The translations under genes were made by a program, and so were the position numbers. Shown here piece after piece: positions 12,812-19,901 of a DNA stretch of 22,803 bases; within the stretch, counting starts at the first letter, position 1, and every line of letters starts with the position of its first letter. Origin of the DNA: JBBTVI01 sp038063315 (GTDB lineage Bacteria; Patescibacteriota; Minisyncoccia; Sungbacterales; HO2-52-23); the NCBI GenBank assembly GCA_038063315.1, contig JBBTVI010000042.1, positions 1 to 22,803 of the forward strand. Reading direction: 5' to 3'. The notes under the pieces are model-generated. The model ran no database searches, was not told the DNA's origin, and saw only the letters and a list, made by a program, of their open reading frames with translations.

Positions 12812-12879
12812 CATAGGGCGGCAGTCGCAATAGGGTTGTGAGGGATTACCGATTTACGAGGTTTCATCTCGAAGTTCCC

Positions 12880-13506
12880 TTATGATCGTTCCTGCCGATA
12901 GGGCGGCCGTCCGGCTTGCTGCAAGGCGATGTCGCTGACGGCTTTGAGCGTTTGCTTTTCGGCCGAGCCCTCGATGGACTTCTCGGCAATGGACTGGACC
13001 TGGCGCGTCGCGTTCTCAAACTCGCGCTTGAGGGAAACGATCTCCTCGCGCTGGCTCGCAACTTGCCCTTCCAGAAATCCGATTTTGGCGTCGAGCACCC
13101 TCTTGTCGCCCGTCGCGTCTTTTGCCGCGATCTCGGTGCGGACATCATGCTCGCGCTTGAGAATTGCGGTCGTCTCGTCTTTTCCTTTGGCAACGGCTTT
13201 CTCAATCTCCATCGGAAATTGCGCCACCTTTTTGTGGAGCTCGACAACCTCCGTTTCCTGGCGCTTCAAATCCTCCTCGCGCTTTTTGAATGCGTCCTCT
13301 CGTTCTTTGCGCTGTTCTTCTTCGCGCTTGCGCTGCTGTTTTAGATTATACTCGTATTCTTCCCGTTCGCGATCGCGCGCCGCTTTCAAACGCTCGGTTT
13401 CCGTCGTAAAGTCCTCTTTGGCCGCCTCCTGGGCTTTGACCAAATTTTCCAGTCGAGTCGCAGATTCTTCCATGCCGTAGAGTTCCTTCAATTTGCGTTC
13501 TTCCAC
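12880..13506 (-). CDS. Charged coiled-coil protein, probably 5'-truncated
   Basis: 208 codons from GTG 13506. Nearly the whole chain is a Glu/Lys/Arg-rich coiled coil (about residues 15-185), ending VQSIAEKSIEGSAEKQTLKA and then a short tail. It begins EERKLKELYGMEESATRLEN, and the same frame stays open upstream to 13572 without an ATG, overlapping the end of the toxin gene. I recall the KLKELYGIE segment as internal in longer CPR coiled-coil proteins (not checked), so this copy may have lost its N-terminal part, perhaps when the toxin-antitoxin pair was inserted. No ribosome binding site precedes the GTG. Role unknown; possibly no longer expressed on its own. Confidence 0.7.
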   Translation of the reverse strand: MEERKLKELYGMEESATRLENLVKAQEAAKEDFTTETERLKAARDREREEYEYNLKQQRKREEEQRKEREDAFKKREEDLKRQETEVVELHKKVAQFPMEIEKAVAKGKDETTAILKREHDVRTEIAAKDATGDKRVLDAKIGFLEGQVASQREEIVSLKREFENATRQVQSIAEKSIEGSAEKQTLKAVSDIALQQAGRPPYRQERS

Positions 13507-13547
13507 CGTGATTGCCCAAGGAAAGGAGATGAACAGACAGCCGAAGA

Positions 13548-13793
13548 TTATTTCGGATGCTGCGTGATATCAATAAGGTGGTAGGTGTCGCCCTCAATGT
13601 AGAAATAAAAACGCCACCCTCGGTTGACTCTGGCTTGCCAGATGTCCTGGGCCTCATCATACTTCTTGGCCCGAAGAGAGGGGTGGCGGAGATTCTGCAA
13701 AAGGAAGATCAGTTTTTGATCAAAGAGCTTCCGTATATGAGCCGGTGCCTTTGCGTATCTGCGCTCAAACCGACTTGTAGAGCGGACGTTCAC
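13548..13793 (-). CDS. RelE/ParE-like toxin
   Basis: 81 residues, ATG 13793. NVRSTSRFERRYAKAPAHIR, KLIFLLQNLRHPSLRAKKYD and QARVNRGWRFYFYIEGDTYH-LIDI follow the RelE/ParE fold: basic N-terminal helix, then the beta strands with the WR-FYF segment and a final LIDITQHPK strand. Such toxins are ribosome-dependent mRNA endonucleases or gyrase poisons; this sequence alone does not decide between them. The ATG overlaps the stop of the upstream AbrB-type gene by 4 bases (ATGA), the usual translational coupling of a toxin to its antitoxin. Confidence 0.85.
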   Translation of the reverse strand: MNVRSTSRFERRYAKAPAHIRKLFDQKLIFLLQNLRHPSLRAKKYDEAQDIWQARVNRGWRFYFYIEGDTYHLIDITQHPK

Positions 13794-14098
13794 TGTTGTG
13801 TCTTCAGCTTTCGGGTTTGCCGGTGGAGATAGCGCGTCAGCTCCCGGGCTGACGAAAACGCGGGGGAAACACGCCCCTGCTTAATATCTCTTAGGCCTTC
13901 AGTAATACCGGCGTCAATCACGGCTCTTTGTTCCGACGTGAGCACATCCTCGGCGTCCACAAGTTTTTTGGGTTTGATGACAACCGTCCTGTTGACCCGC
14001 TGGACTTCAACATAGTCGCCGGTCTGTAAGCCGAGCGCATCCCAAATCTGTTTGGGGATGACTACCTGCCGGCGTTGCCCGAGTTTGCTGATGGGCAT
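13790..14098 (-). CDS. AbrB/MazE-type antitoxin
   Basis: 102 residues from ATG 14098, chosen because AAGGAG lies 8 bases upstream and the promoter start falls near 14140, which excludes the upstream ATG at 14138-14140. The N-terminal part is a SpoVT-AbrB swapped-hairpin DNA-binding domain: MPISKLGQRRQVVIPKQIWD, ALGLQTGDYVEV, TVVIKPKK. The C-terminal half (about 48-102) would wrap the toxin. The pair with RelE-like toxin forms a typical type II module; the antitoxin probably represses its own promoter. Confidence 0.88.
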   Translation of the reverse strand: MPISKLGQRRQVVIPKQIWDALGLQTGDYVEVQRVNRTVVIKPKKLVDAEDVLTSEQRAVIDAGITEGLRDIKQGRVSPAFSSARELTRYLHRQTRKLKTQQ

Positions 14099-14146
14099 AA
14101 GATTACTCCTTCGTTCAACTGTATTGATGCTGCTATTCATACTTTC

Positions 14147-14174
14147 AGCGTATCAGATAACAACGGGGTGTCAA
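14147..14174 (-). promoter_or_regulatory. Promoter of the toxin-antitoxin pair
   Basis: TTGACA (plus 14169-14174), 16-base spacer, TACGCT (plus 14147-14152). The leader before ATG 14098 would be about 42 bases. Confidence 0.5.
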
Positions 14175-14243
14175 GCTGATGAAAATATGTTTCTTTACGA
14201 ATGCGGCGTGTGCGTCATAATATACTTTGAGTGGTGAAATGTT

Positions 14244-14320
14244 CAAAAATCCCTCCCCCTCCTTCGCGGCAAGGCCGCTACGGAAGGGCAAGCAACCCCC
14301 TTTTTCAAAAGGGGGAAATT
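14244..14320. repeat. Dispersed repeat R3
   Basis: AAAATCCCTCCCCCTCCTTC, GCGGCAAGGCCGC, TACGGAAGGGCAAGC and CCCCCTTTTTCAAAAGGGGG: same blocks as 931-1003 in reverse order and orientation. Confidence 0.75.
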
Positions 14321-14339
14321 ATCCATCGTTCTTGATCTT

Positions 14340-14765
14340 ATGCGAACCGACATAAAATTTTACGGCGCGTTGTTTATCGCGTCTTTTATCCCCCACCTGG
14401 TCTGGGAGGCATTGCACATACGCCTCTACGGAGGATACGAGTCGTTGAGCGGCGCGCTGTCTGTTCCGGTGTGGGCCGCGTTTGGCGACGCGCTCTATAC
14501 GTTTGCGGCCGTGTCCGCGGTTTCCTTATTCAAAAAAAATCACCGCTGGATGGTGGAGGCGACTTGGCGGGAGTACATCGGATTCGCGCTTATGGGTTTT
14601 TTTATCGCGGTCTTCGTGGAATACAAAGCAATGATATTCGGGCGCTGGTTTTATCTTGACGCGATGCCGATTATCCCTGGTCTCAGCGTCGGATTGTCCC
14701 CTATTGCGCAAATGACGATTTTGCTTCCGTTTTCCGTCTATATCGCATCGCGTGCTGTTCGGTGA
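14340..14765 (+). CDS. Small polytopic membrane protein
   Basis: 141 residues, ATG 14340. Four hydrophobic segments at about 7-24, 46-62, 81-98 and 115-138. Conserved-looking features are HLVWEALHIRLYGGYESL, the charged loop KKNHRWMVEATWREYIG, and WFYLDAMPIIPGLSVGLSPI in the last loop, with the pattern WxYxxxMPxIPxxxVGLxP that I associate with small integral membrane proteins of CPR. Function is not recognised. No ribosome binding site precedes the ATG. It is the only plus-strand gene in 2-19 kb and stands alone between repeat R3 and R2. Confidence 0.7.
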   Translation: MRTDIKFYGALFIASFIPHLVWEALHIRLYGGYESLSGALSVPVWAAFGDALYTFAAVSAVSLFKKNHRWMVEATWREYIGFALMGFFIAVFVEYKAMIFGRWFYLDAMPIIPGLSVGLSPIAQMTILLPFSVYIASRAVR

Positions 14766-14810
14766 TTGTAATGCCATAGCAATGTTAAAACAAAACGTTC
14801 CTTTTTCTTC

Positions 14811-14916
14811 TGTCATTCCCGCGTAGGCGGGAATCCAGGTTTTCTGCCTCGAAGAGGAAAGAACCTGGATTCCCGCTGGAGTTTACCCTGAGCGCAGTCG
14901 AAGAGCGGGGGTGACA
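14811..14916. repeat. Dispersed hairpin repeat R2 with R5 insertion
   Basis: TGTCATTCCCGCGTAGGCGG, GAATCCAGGTTTTC facing AACCTGGATTCCCGC, interrupted by CCTGAGCGCAGTCGAAGAGC and closed by GGGGGTGACA. A chimera of two repeat families. Confidence 0.8.
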
Positions 14917-14983
14917 ACCGGAAAGAATCCTTACTCTGTCAAAGCCGTCATTTTGTTTTAACTTTGCTATTGTTTTGACGTTG

Positions 14984-15610
14984 CTATACATCAACCACAT
15001 TCCATAGCGCCAAGCTTGCGTAACTGCGATATGGAGACCAACGCCGCGTGATCTTCTCCACGCTTTTTTGGCTTCGTGCTTTTTGCGCACCGTAGAGCCG
15101 GGCAAATGCGCGTCGCAGTCCCAAGTCGCCGAATGAAAAAATATCCTCCCGGCCAAGCGCGAAAATCAAAAACATTTCTGCGGTCCAGCGGCCGATGCCT
15201 TTGATCTGCGTCAATTCGCCGATGATCGCCTCATCGTCCATTGACGGAAATTTGTTGAAATGAAGCGCTCCGGCGGCGGTGTGCTCCGCGATGCTCCGCA
15301 AATAGCGCGCCTTGGCCCAGGACATGCCGATTGCGCGGAGCTGCTTTTCCGAATGCGCGAGCACGCGCTCAGGCGTAATTTGCCGCCGCGGAAATAATTC
15401 TCGGAACCGGCCTTCGATCGCGCGCGCGGCCCCGCTCCCGAGCTGCTGTGCAATGATTTCTCTGCAAAGTTGCGCGAAGTACGCGCGCGGCCCGGCCTTC
15501 GGATACAGCGGCTCCCACTCCGTTGTTTTGCAGGCCAAAAAAATCACGGGGTCCACCCGTTGGAAATGTCGGAGCACGCGCTTTGTTTTATCCGCTGGAT
15601 TTTTTTGCAT
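14984..15610 (-). CDS. DNA-3-methyladenine glycosylase II-like protein (HhH-GPD)
   Basis: 208 residues from ATG 15610; an in-frame TTG at 15619 would add 3 residues. It shows the helix-hairpin-helix motif LTQIKGIGRWTAEMFLIFAL (about 133-152) followed by REDIFSFGDLGL, where the Asp at 162 is the expected catalytic residue. FAQLCREIIAQQLGSGAARA matches the N-terminal helix of AlkA-type enzymes. The length is that of the short AlkA/MagIII-like forms rather than the full E. coli enzyme. It would remove alkylated bases in base excision repair. It lies 80 bases after the SEC-C gene in the same direction and could share its transcript. Confidence 0.9.
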   Translation of the reverse strand: MQKNPADKTKRVLRHFQRVDPVIFLACKTTEWEPLYPKAGPRAYFAQLCREIIAQQLGSGAARAIEGRFRELFPRRQITPERVLAHSEKQLRAIGMSWAKARYLRSIAEHTAAGALHFNKFPSMDDEAIIGELTQIKGIGRWTAEMFLIFALGREDIFSFGDLGLRRAFARLYGAQKARSQKSVEKITRRWSPYRSYASLALWNVVDV

Positions 15611-15690
15611 GCCAGTCAAAAAATTCAGTAGATACTTTACTTTGAATTATGAAACGCCACAACTCGCGTCATTGCTTTTCAGATCCGTAC

Positions 15691-18216
15691 TCACGCATTC
15701 TTACCATGGCAATGCTTGAATTTCTTTGGGCGGCCATCCGAGTGTGTTACTCCGCAATGGCATGGATCGTTGCGTCCGGGCGTCGTGCCCCTCTGTGGAG
15801 ACGATCCACCTTGGGCAAAAGTGGTACGGACAGCAAAAGTGGTACGGACAGATGTTGTGCGTTCCGGCGTCGCAAAATTGATGCCGAGACCCTTGAGATA
15901 CTCAAAATATTTCATTGCGGGACTTTCCCGAAAGCGTTCCGCGCTCAATTGCGTCAGTGCGCGTCCGATCTTTTCGGACCGTTCTTCCCCGCGCGGAGAA
16001 AATGACAATTCGTCTTTGCGCTCCTCAATGTCTTTTTTCAGACGGGCGATTTCTTGCTTCCGTTCGTCCGCGTCGGCGCGCCGACCGTAAAAGGTTTTGA
16101 ATCGCTCCACCATATCCTGATAGTCGTTGTAGATCGTGGTGCTGTGCGGAAAACGCGTGAGGTCGTATTTCCTATCTTTGTCGCGGCGGCGCACGACATC
16201 CAGTCCGTCCCAAAGCGCCTTTTCCTCCCGCGCCCGGTCGCGGCGGCTTGCATATATGCGCGCGAGGCATAAAAACGGCATATTGTCATACGGCTCATAC
16301 CGGACAGTTTTCTCCCAGTCGCGCCTCCACATATTGTCATCTTGACCCGCCCTAATGGCCGCACTAATCCACACGAGCGCCAGCGGTATATAATCCGTTT
16401 TTTCCAAAAAACGTCGCGCGATCGCGACGGCGCGATCCGTATACGGCGTGTTGAGGATATCGGCGAGACCCCATGTGAGCGCGATGATGTCGTTGGAAAA
16501 TTCTCCTTGCTGACGCCACCTGGCATAAAAAAGCCGGGGCGCATGATCCAGACAGTATTCCAGACGATCAAGGCCGTGCGCGATGACGGCGAGATCAGGC
16601 GTTTGATATTCCGCCTCATCAGCCAATTCGTCAATGTCGTCGGAAAACAATTCAATGGAGATCGCATCGGGCATCCAACTTTTCCACAAGGCGTAGGCGC
16701 CCATCCAGACAATGTCTTCGTCGGCGGGGTCGCCCGTGTAGAGAGGCGACAATTTCTCTTCTGTAAAATCATGTATGGAGACGGCACCCTCCGTCATAAC
16801 ACGAAATTGATCTTTGGTGAGCGCAATCCCGCGCTCCGCCAACTCATGAAGGATGCGCTCGGTTGTCCATTTTTCGCGGATTTCATCAAAGTCCCATCGA
16901 AACCGCGGCTGCGCCATCCGCTCGTGCACGGTCATCAGGCGGCCATATTCTATCAGATCATCCATATCTCCGCGTTTGAAACGCTCCATCTCATCCTGGG
17001 CAAAATCGTAATTGGGGTTGAGTTCGAGCGCCATCCGCAACAATTCCGCGCCTTCGTACACGTTGCCCGCCGCAAAATGGGGGACGGCGGCATTTGCGAA
17101 GAAACGGTAGATCTCGCGGCTTGTTTGATGGTTTTGGCGGAGAAGCGCGAACCCTTCATTATAGGCGTCAATCGCTTTCAGATATTTCTCCTTTTTCATC
17201 CATTGCCGCGCCCGCACCGTCGCCTTAATCCATGTACCCCATTCTATTGTGTCAACGCGCGCGATAAGATCCGACGATTTGTGCGAATGCGTTTTGCTCC
17301 GGTCCATCGGTGAAAGTCCGCCCCACCGTTTCTGCCCTGTCACGTTGTAGAGCATTATAATCGTATCGCCTAATGCGTCGTGGTCATCTTTCGTATACTC
17401 GCGCTGCGGAGGATCCAAGAGTCCGAAGACCTGCGTTAAAATATCTTTGGTGCCATCGTCTTTATTCGTTTCTGCAATCCAGCGCTGAATGGTACGCGCG
17501 GTGATCAATGTATCGAGCCCCAACCGTCTGAGTACGGCGTCGCATTGCTTGCGGACCGATTTTTCGTCGAGTATCTCCATGGTATGCTCCTCCGAATCGG
17601 GAATGTCGGAGTTCTCATCTTCTGCGATGTAGTGATGATACATATCGCGGAGGGTCCATGCGCCTTTTGTTTTGAGAAAGGACGCACGCGCGCTGTCGGT
17701 CAACCGCAGGGGAAAACGAAGGCCGTCCGCGCCCACGAGTTCCCAATGGTCATTCACCTTGCCGACGCGCGTGGCCAGCAGATCTCCCTTATGGATGCCA
17801 AATGTTCCCTTGAATTCTTGCACGCTGTAGCGCGTGCCGCTCCAGACATTTTGGAGATCCAGTCCTCGACCGATCCGTACCGCCTCAATTTCAAAAAGAC
17901 CGTACGCATTGGTCTGGTCAAGCATGCGGTACCATGCGCGTTCTTTTTCCGGAAGCGCGAGGGGATTATCCTCGTAAAAATCCCTCAGTACGGATTTGCC
18001 GTTTTTTAGATGGAAGTCAAAGGTGAACCATTCGTTAAAATACGCTTCGGCAAGCGGCGGCACTGGATCTGTAGATGCGTGAGGGGCGACGTTTTTCGGG
18101 GAGCGGAAAAATTCCCCGATGGCGCGCGTCATGTCTTCCGCGTGTTCAACGCTGTGAAAGTAGTAGTCGCGAATACGCGATAGCATTCTTGGTTTTATCA
18201 TGATGGTGGATAACAT
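15691..18216 (-). CDS. Large SEC-C motif protein with TPR-like repeats
   Basis: 841 residues from ATG 18216. This start is preferred over an in-frame GTG at 18234 because a purine-rich GGGAGG precedes it and ATG overlaps the previous stop by one base (TAATG). No close relative is recognised for the N-terminal two thirds; helical repeat-like segments are at about 355-430 (KYLKAIDAYNEGFALLRQ, NVYEGAELLRMALELNPN) and about 640-720. The C-terminus has GRNDPCHCGVTHSDGRPKKF, KHCHGKNA, a zinc-binding SEC-C motif with a His in place of the last Cys and an insertion in the loop. Before it, the linker has two exact copies of VRTTFA encoded by an 18-bp tandem repeat. SEC-C motifs occur in SecA and in many otherwise unknown proteins. 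Fourth gene of the 19728-15691 operon. Confidence 0.85.
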   Translation of the reverse strand: MLSTIMIKPRMLSRIRDYYFHSVEHAEDMTRAIGEFFRSPKNVAPHASTDPVPPLAEAYFNEWFTFDFHLKNGKSVLRDFYEDNPLALPEKERAWYRMLDQTNAYGLFEIEAVRIGRGLDLQNVWSGTRYSVQEFKGTFGIHKGDLLATRVGKVNDHWELVGADGLRFPLRLTDSARASFLKTKGAWTLRDMYHHYIAEDENSDIPDSEEHTMEILDEKSVRKQCDAVLRRLGLDTLITARTIQRWIAETNKDDGTKDILTQVFGLLDPPQREYTKDDHDALGDTIIMLYNVTGQKRWGGLSPMDRSKTHSHKSSDLIARVDTIEWGTWIKATVRARQWMKKEKYLKAIDAYNEGFALLRQNHQTSREIYRFFANAAVPHFAAGNVYEGAELLRMALELNPNYDFAQDEMERFKRGDMDDLIEYGRLMTVHERMAQPRFRWDFDEIREKWTTERILHELAERGIALTKDQFRVMTEGAVSIHDFTEEKLSPLYTGDPADEDIVWMGAYALWKSWMPDAISIELFSDDIDELADEAEYQTPDLAVIAHGLDRLEYCLDHAPRLFYARWRQQGEFSNDIIALTWGLADILNTPYTDRAVAIARRFLEKTDYIPLALVWISAAIRAGQDDNMWRRDWEKTVRYEPYDNMPFLCLARIYASRRDRAREEKALWDGLDVVRRRDKDRKYDLTRFPHSTTIYNDYQDMVERFKTFYGRRADADERKQEIARLKKDIEERKDELSFSPRGEERSEKIGRALTQLSAERFRESPAMKYFEYLKGLGINFATPERTTSVRTTFAVRTTFAQGGSSPQRGTTPGRNDPCHCGVTHSDGRPKKFKHCHGKNA
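15816..15851. repeat. 18-bp tandem repeat, two copies, inside the SEC-C gene
   Basis: CAAAAGTGGTACGGACAG occurs twice in tandem and encodes the linker repeat VRTTFA before the SEC-C motif. The reading frame is kept. Confidence 0.9.
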
Positions 18217-18779
18217 TACCCTCCTCCCTGCCACTGCAGAATCGCCGGAAAGGGATAGAGGAGCATGATGATGTTGAGGGTCAGATTGTCCCGGATGGCC
18301 CAGCCGATCCAGACCTCAAGCGCGATAGTGGCGGCGATGATTGTCCAGACCGGAAGTTTGGCGGCAAGCAGAAATCCCGCGGCCATGAAGAGCGTGTCCA
18401 TGACGGAATTCAGGATGCTATCGCCGTAGTAATCAAGTGAGACCGTCGCTTCGCGATAGCGATTGATGATGAAATCCGTATTTTCAAAAATTTCCCACGC
18501 CGATTCCGCGGCGATGGCCAAAAGAAACATGCGGCCCACGGACCAGCCGCGTTTCCTGCCGAGGAGCCACGCGAGTCCATAAAACGCGAATCCGTGGATG
18601 ACGTGCGAGAAGGTGTACCAATCGGAGATGTGCTGGGAATTCTCGGCGCTGAAAGTGACGCCGTGCCAAAGTTTGATGTATCCGCATTCGCAGATCCAGA
18701 CATGGCCCATCATCCATAGCGCGAGCGCTTGAACGGCAATGATTGCGACGGCAAGAGCAATAAAACGGTTTGCATTCAT
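18216..18779 (-). CDS. DUF2585/UPF0314 family membrane protein
   Basis: 187 residues from ATG 18779; upstream in-frame starts would run over the stop of the zincin gene. Family hallmarks are MGHVWICECGYIKLWHGVTF, SAENSQHISDWYTFSHVIHG, AAESAWEIFENTDFIINRYR, EATVSLDYYGDSILNSVMDT and WAIRDNLTLNIIMLLYPFPA. The Cys pair, the SDWYTxSH motif and the AWEIxEN motif are characteristic of this family, with several membrane segments. Length is close to the usual 190-200. Known members are mostly from Proteobacteria, so transfer into this genome is possible. Function is unknown. It lies 13 bases after the zincin gene and overlaps the SEC-C start by one base. Confidence 0.92.
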   Translation of the reverse strand: MNANRFIALAVAIIAVQALALWMMGHVWICECGYIKLWHGVTFSAENSQHISDWYTFSHVIHGFAFYGLAWLLGRKRGWSVGRMFLLAIAAESAWEIFENTDFIINRYREATVSLDYYGDSILNSVMDTLFMAAGFLLAAKLPVWTIIAATIALEVWIGWAIRDNLTLNIIMLLYPFPAILQWQGGG

Positions 18780-18792
18780 AGTGACGCCAAAT

Positions 18793-19170
18793 TTATTTAA
18801 ATCCAACGCGCTTGCGTTTTCGTCGTTCACCCTCAATCGCGCGGAGCTCCTTGTCGTCAAAACCCAGGTGGTGGCCAATCTCGTGGATGATCACGTCGCG
18901 GACGAGCGCCTGCAAGCGGCGCTCGTCTCCGGCGCTTTCTTCTTCCAGCGGCTGCCGGAAAATCGTGATTTTATCCGGGAGTACGCCGAAATATCCGGGA
19001 CCGCGTCTGGCTTTAGGGATGCCCTCGTAAAGACCGAGAAGTATCTCGCCGCGGCGCAGACCGACTTCGCGCGCTTTTGCGGGACGCGGCCGGTCTTCGA
19101 TCACAAATGCGACGTTATCAAACGCCTTCTGGATGTGCGGCGGTACGTCTGCGATCGCGTCACGGGCCAA
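18793..19170 (-). CDS. Metallopeptidase family protein (zincin)
   Basis: 125 residues from TTG 19170; the frame stays open up to 19203, and the peptide upstream (HLFLTSSHFEKLARDAIADV) fits the family's N-terminus (xFExLVxxAL), so the true start may be a non-ATG codon as far as 19194. Zinc-binding motif HEIGHHLGFDD with the HExxH core at about 95-101. LLGLYEGIPKARRGPGYFGV and LPDKITIFRQPLEEE are typical of the Zincin_1 family (PF06262), small proteins with a minimal matrixin-like fold. Substrate unknown. The gene is in the same frame as, and separated only by a stop from, the TM protein at 19204-19728, as if linked for translational coupling. Confidence 0.88.
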   Translation of the reverse strand: MARDAIADVPPHIQKAFDNVAFVIEDRPRPAKAREVGLRRGEILLGLYEGIPKARRGPGYFGVLPDKITIFRQPLEEESAGDERRLQALVRDVIIHEIGHHLGFDDKELRAIEGERRKRKRVGFK

Positions 19171-19203
19171 TTTTTCAAAATGCGAGGAGGTCAGAAAGAG
19201 ATG

Positions 19204-19728
19204 TTATTGTGTAATTTCTGGATGCTCCGATAAATATTTATCTCTTATGTATACGCCAAGAGTTGGTGCCGTGTTTTCAAGATTTCTGTTGGGGTTATCG
19301 TAGAAAAAGACTTTTAGAAAGCTTATGAATTCCTTCTCTTCGTAAAAAACACGAATTGATTTTATCGCCGCCGCCTCGACGTCGTACTTCAATTTCGGAT
19401 TTTCTTCATCAATAAAGCTAAAGAAATCGGTTTTATTTTTTTCGAAAACGTTGTTGAATCCAATTTTTTGGATAAAAGCTTCACCAGCTTCGGTCAATCT
19501 GAGTGGGCTGTATGCTCTTAATTCAGTTGGATCAAAAGTCGAATGATTTGTTATAAGATAGTCGCTTATCACTTTTATATTATTTTTTATTTTTTCAATT
19601 GCTATTCGGAGGTCGCTCAGAATTTGCAATTTCTTGCCAATATAAATAAGCGCTAGGACTATTGCAGGAATGCCTATGGTGAGGATAATATCTATAAATT
19701 TAGATGCCGATGGAATAGGTGCGTTCAT
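19204..19728 (-). CDS. TM-anchored hypothetical protein, paralogue of the 1013-1615 product
   Basis: 174 residues, ATG 19728. N-terminal membrane segment about 9-28 (FIDIILTIGIPAIVLALIYI), then a charged helical stretch (ILSDLRIAIEKIKNNIKVIS) and a soluble domain with SPLRLTEAGEAFIQKIG, YDVEAAAIKSIRVFYEE and TLGVYIRDKYLSEHPEI. These match the product of 1013-1615 in order and position. The gene is clearly more AT-rich than its neighbours on both sides, which fits recent acquisition or different selection. First gene of the minus-strand operon with the zincin, DUF2585 and SEC-C genes. Function unknown. Confidence 0.82.
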   Translation of the reverse strand: MNAPIPSASKFIDIILTIGIPAIVLALIYIGKKLQILSDLRIAIEKIKNNIKVISDYLITNHSTFDPTELRAYSPLRLTEAGEAFIQKIGFNNVFEKNKTDFFSFIDEENPKLKYDVEAAAIKSIRVFYEEKEFISFLKVFFYDNPNRNLENTAPTLGVYIRDKYLSEHPEITQ

Positions 19729-19766
19729 AATGAATTTATTACCACGATGATGCTTATCATGCTTTG

Positions 19767-19795
19767 AGTATAATAAAAGCAGCGGATAAAATCAA
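19767..19795 (-). promoter_or_regulatory. Promoter of the 19728-15691 operon
   Basis: TTGATT (plus 19790-19795), 17-base spacer, TATACT (plus 19767-19772). Leader of about 35 bases with hairpin ATGAT-AAGC-ATCAT. Confidence 0.6.
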
Positions 19796-19811
19796 TGTTT
19801 CACTCCAAAAT

Positions 19812-19840
19812 TTGACTTTTGTTTCGATTCATAGTATATT
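19812..19840 (+). promoter_or_regulatory. Promoter of the 19902-20756 gene
   Basis: TTGACT (19812-19817), 17-base spacer, TATATT (19835-19840). Divergent from the promoter at 19767-19795 with only 16 bases between the two -35 boxes. Confidence 0.7.
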
Positions 19841-19846
19841 GGCACT

Positions 19847-19872
19847 GTTTCTCACCTGGAGAAACAAGGTGA
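19847..19872 (+). promoter_or_regulatory. Alternative leader hairpins
   Basis: GTTTCTC (19847-19853) pairs with GAGAAAC (19859-19865), or TCACCT (19852-19857) with AGGTGA (19867-19872); both are perfect and mutually exclusive. They lie at the 5' end of the leader, 30 bases before the start codon. Confidence 0.45.
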
Positions 19873-19901
19873 TCTTTACCAACCGAGTGAAGGAGGAAGT
19901 T

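Noticed and set aside
16342..17313. 323-codon plus-strand ORF
   Set aside because: It lies wholly antisense within the SEC-C/TPR gene, which has a better start, overlap with its operon neighbour and a recognisable C-terminal motif; the plus ORF has no family features and no ribosome binding site.
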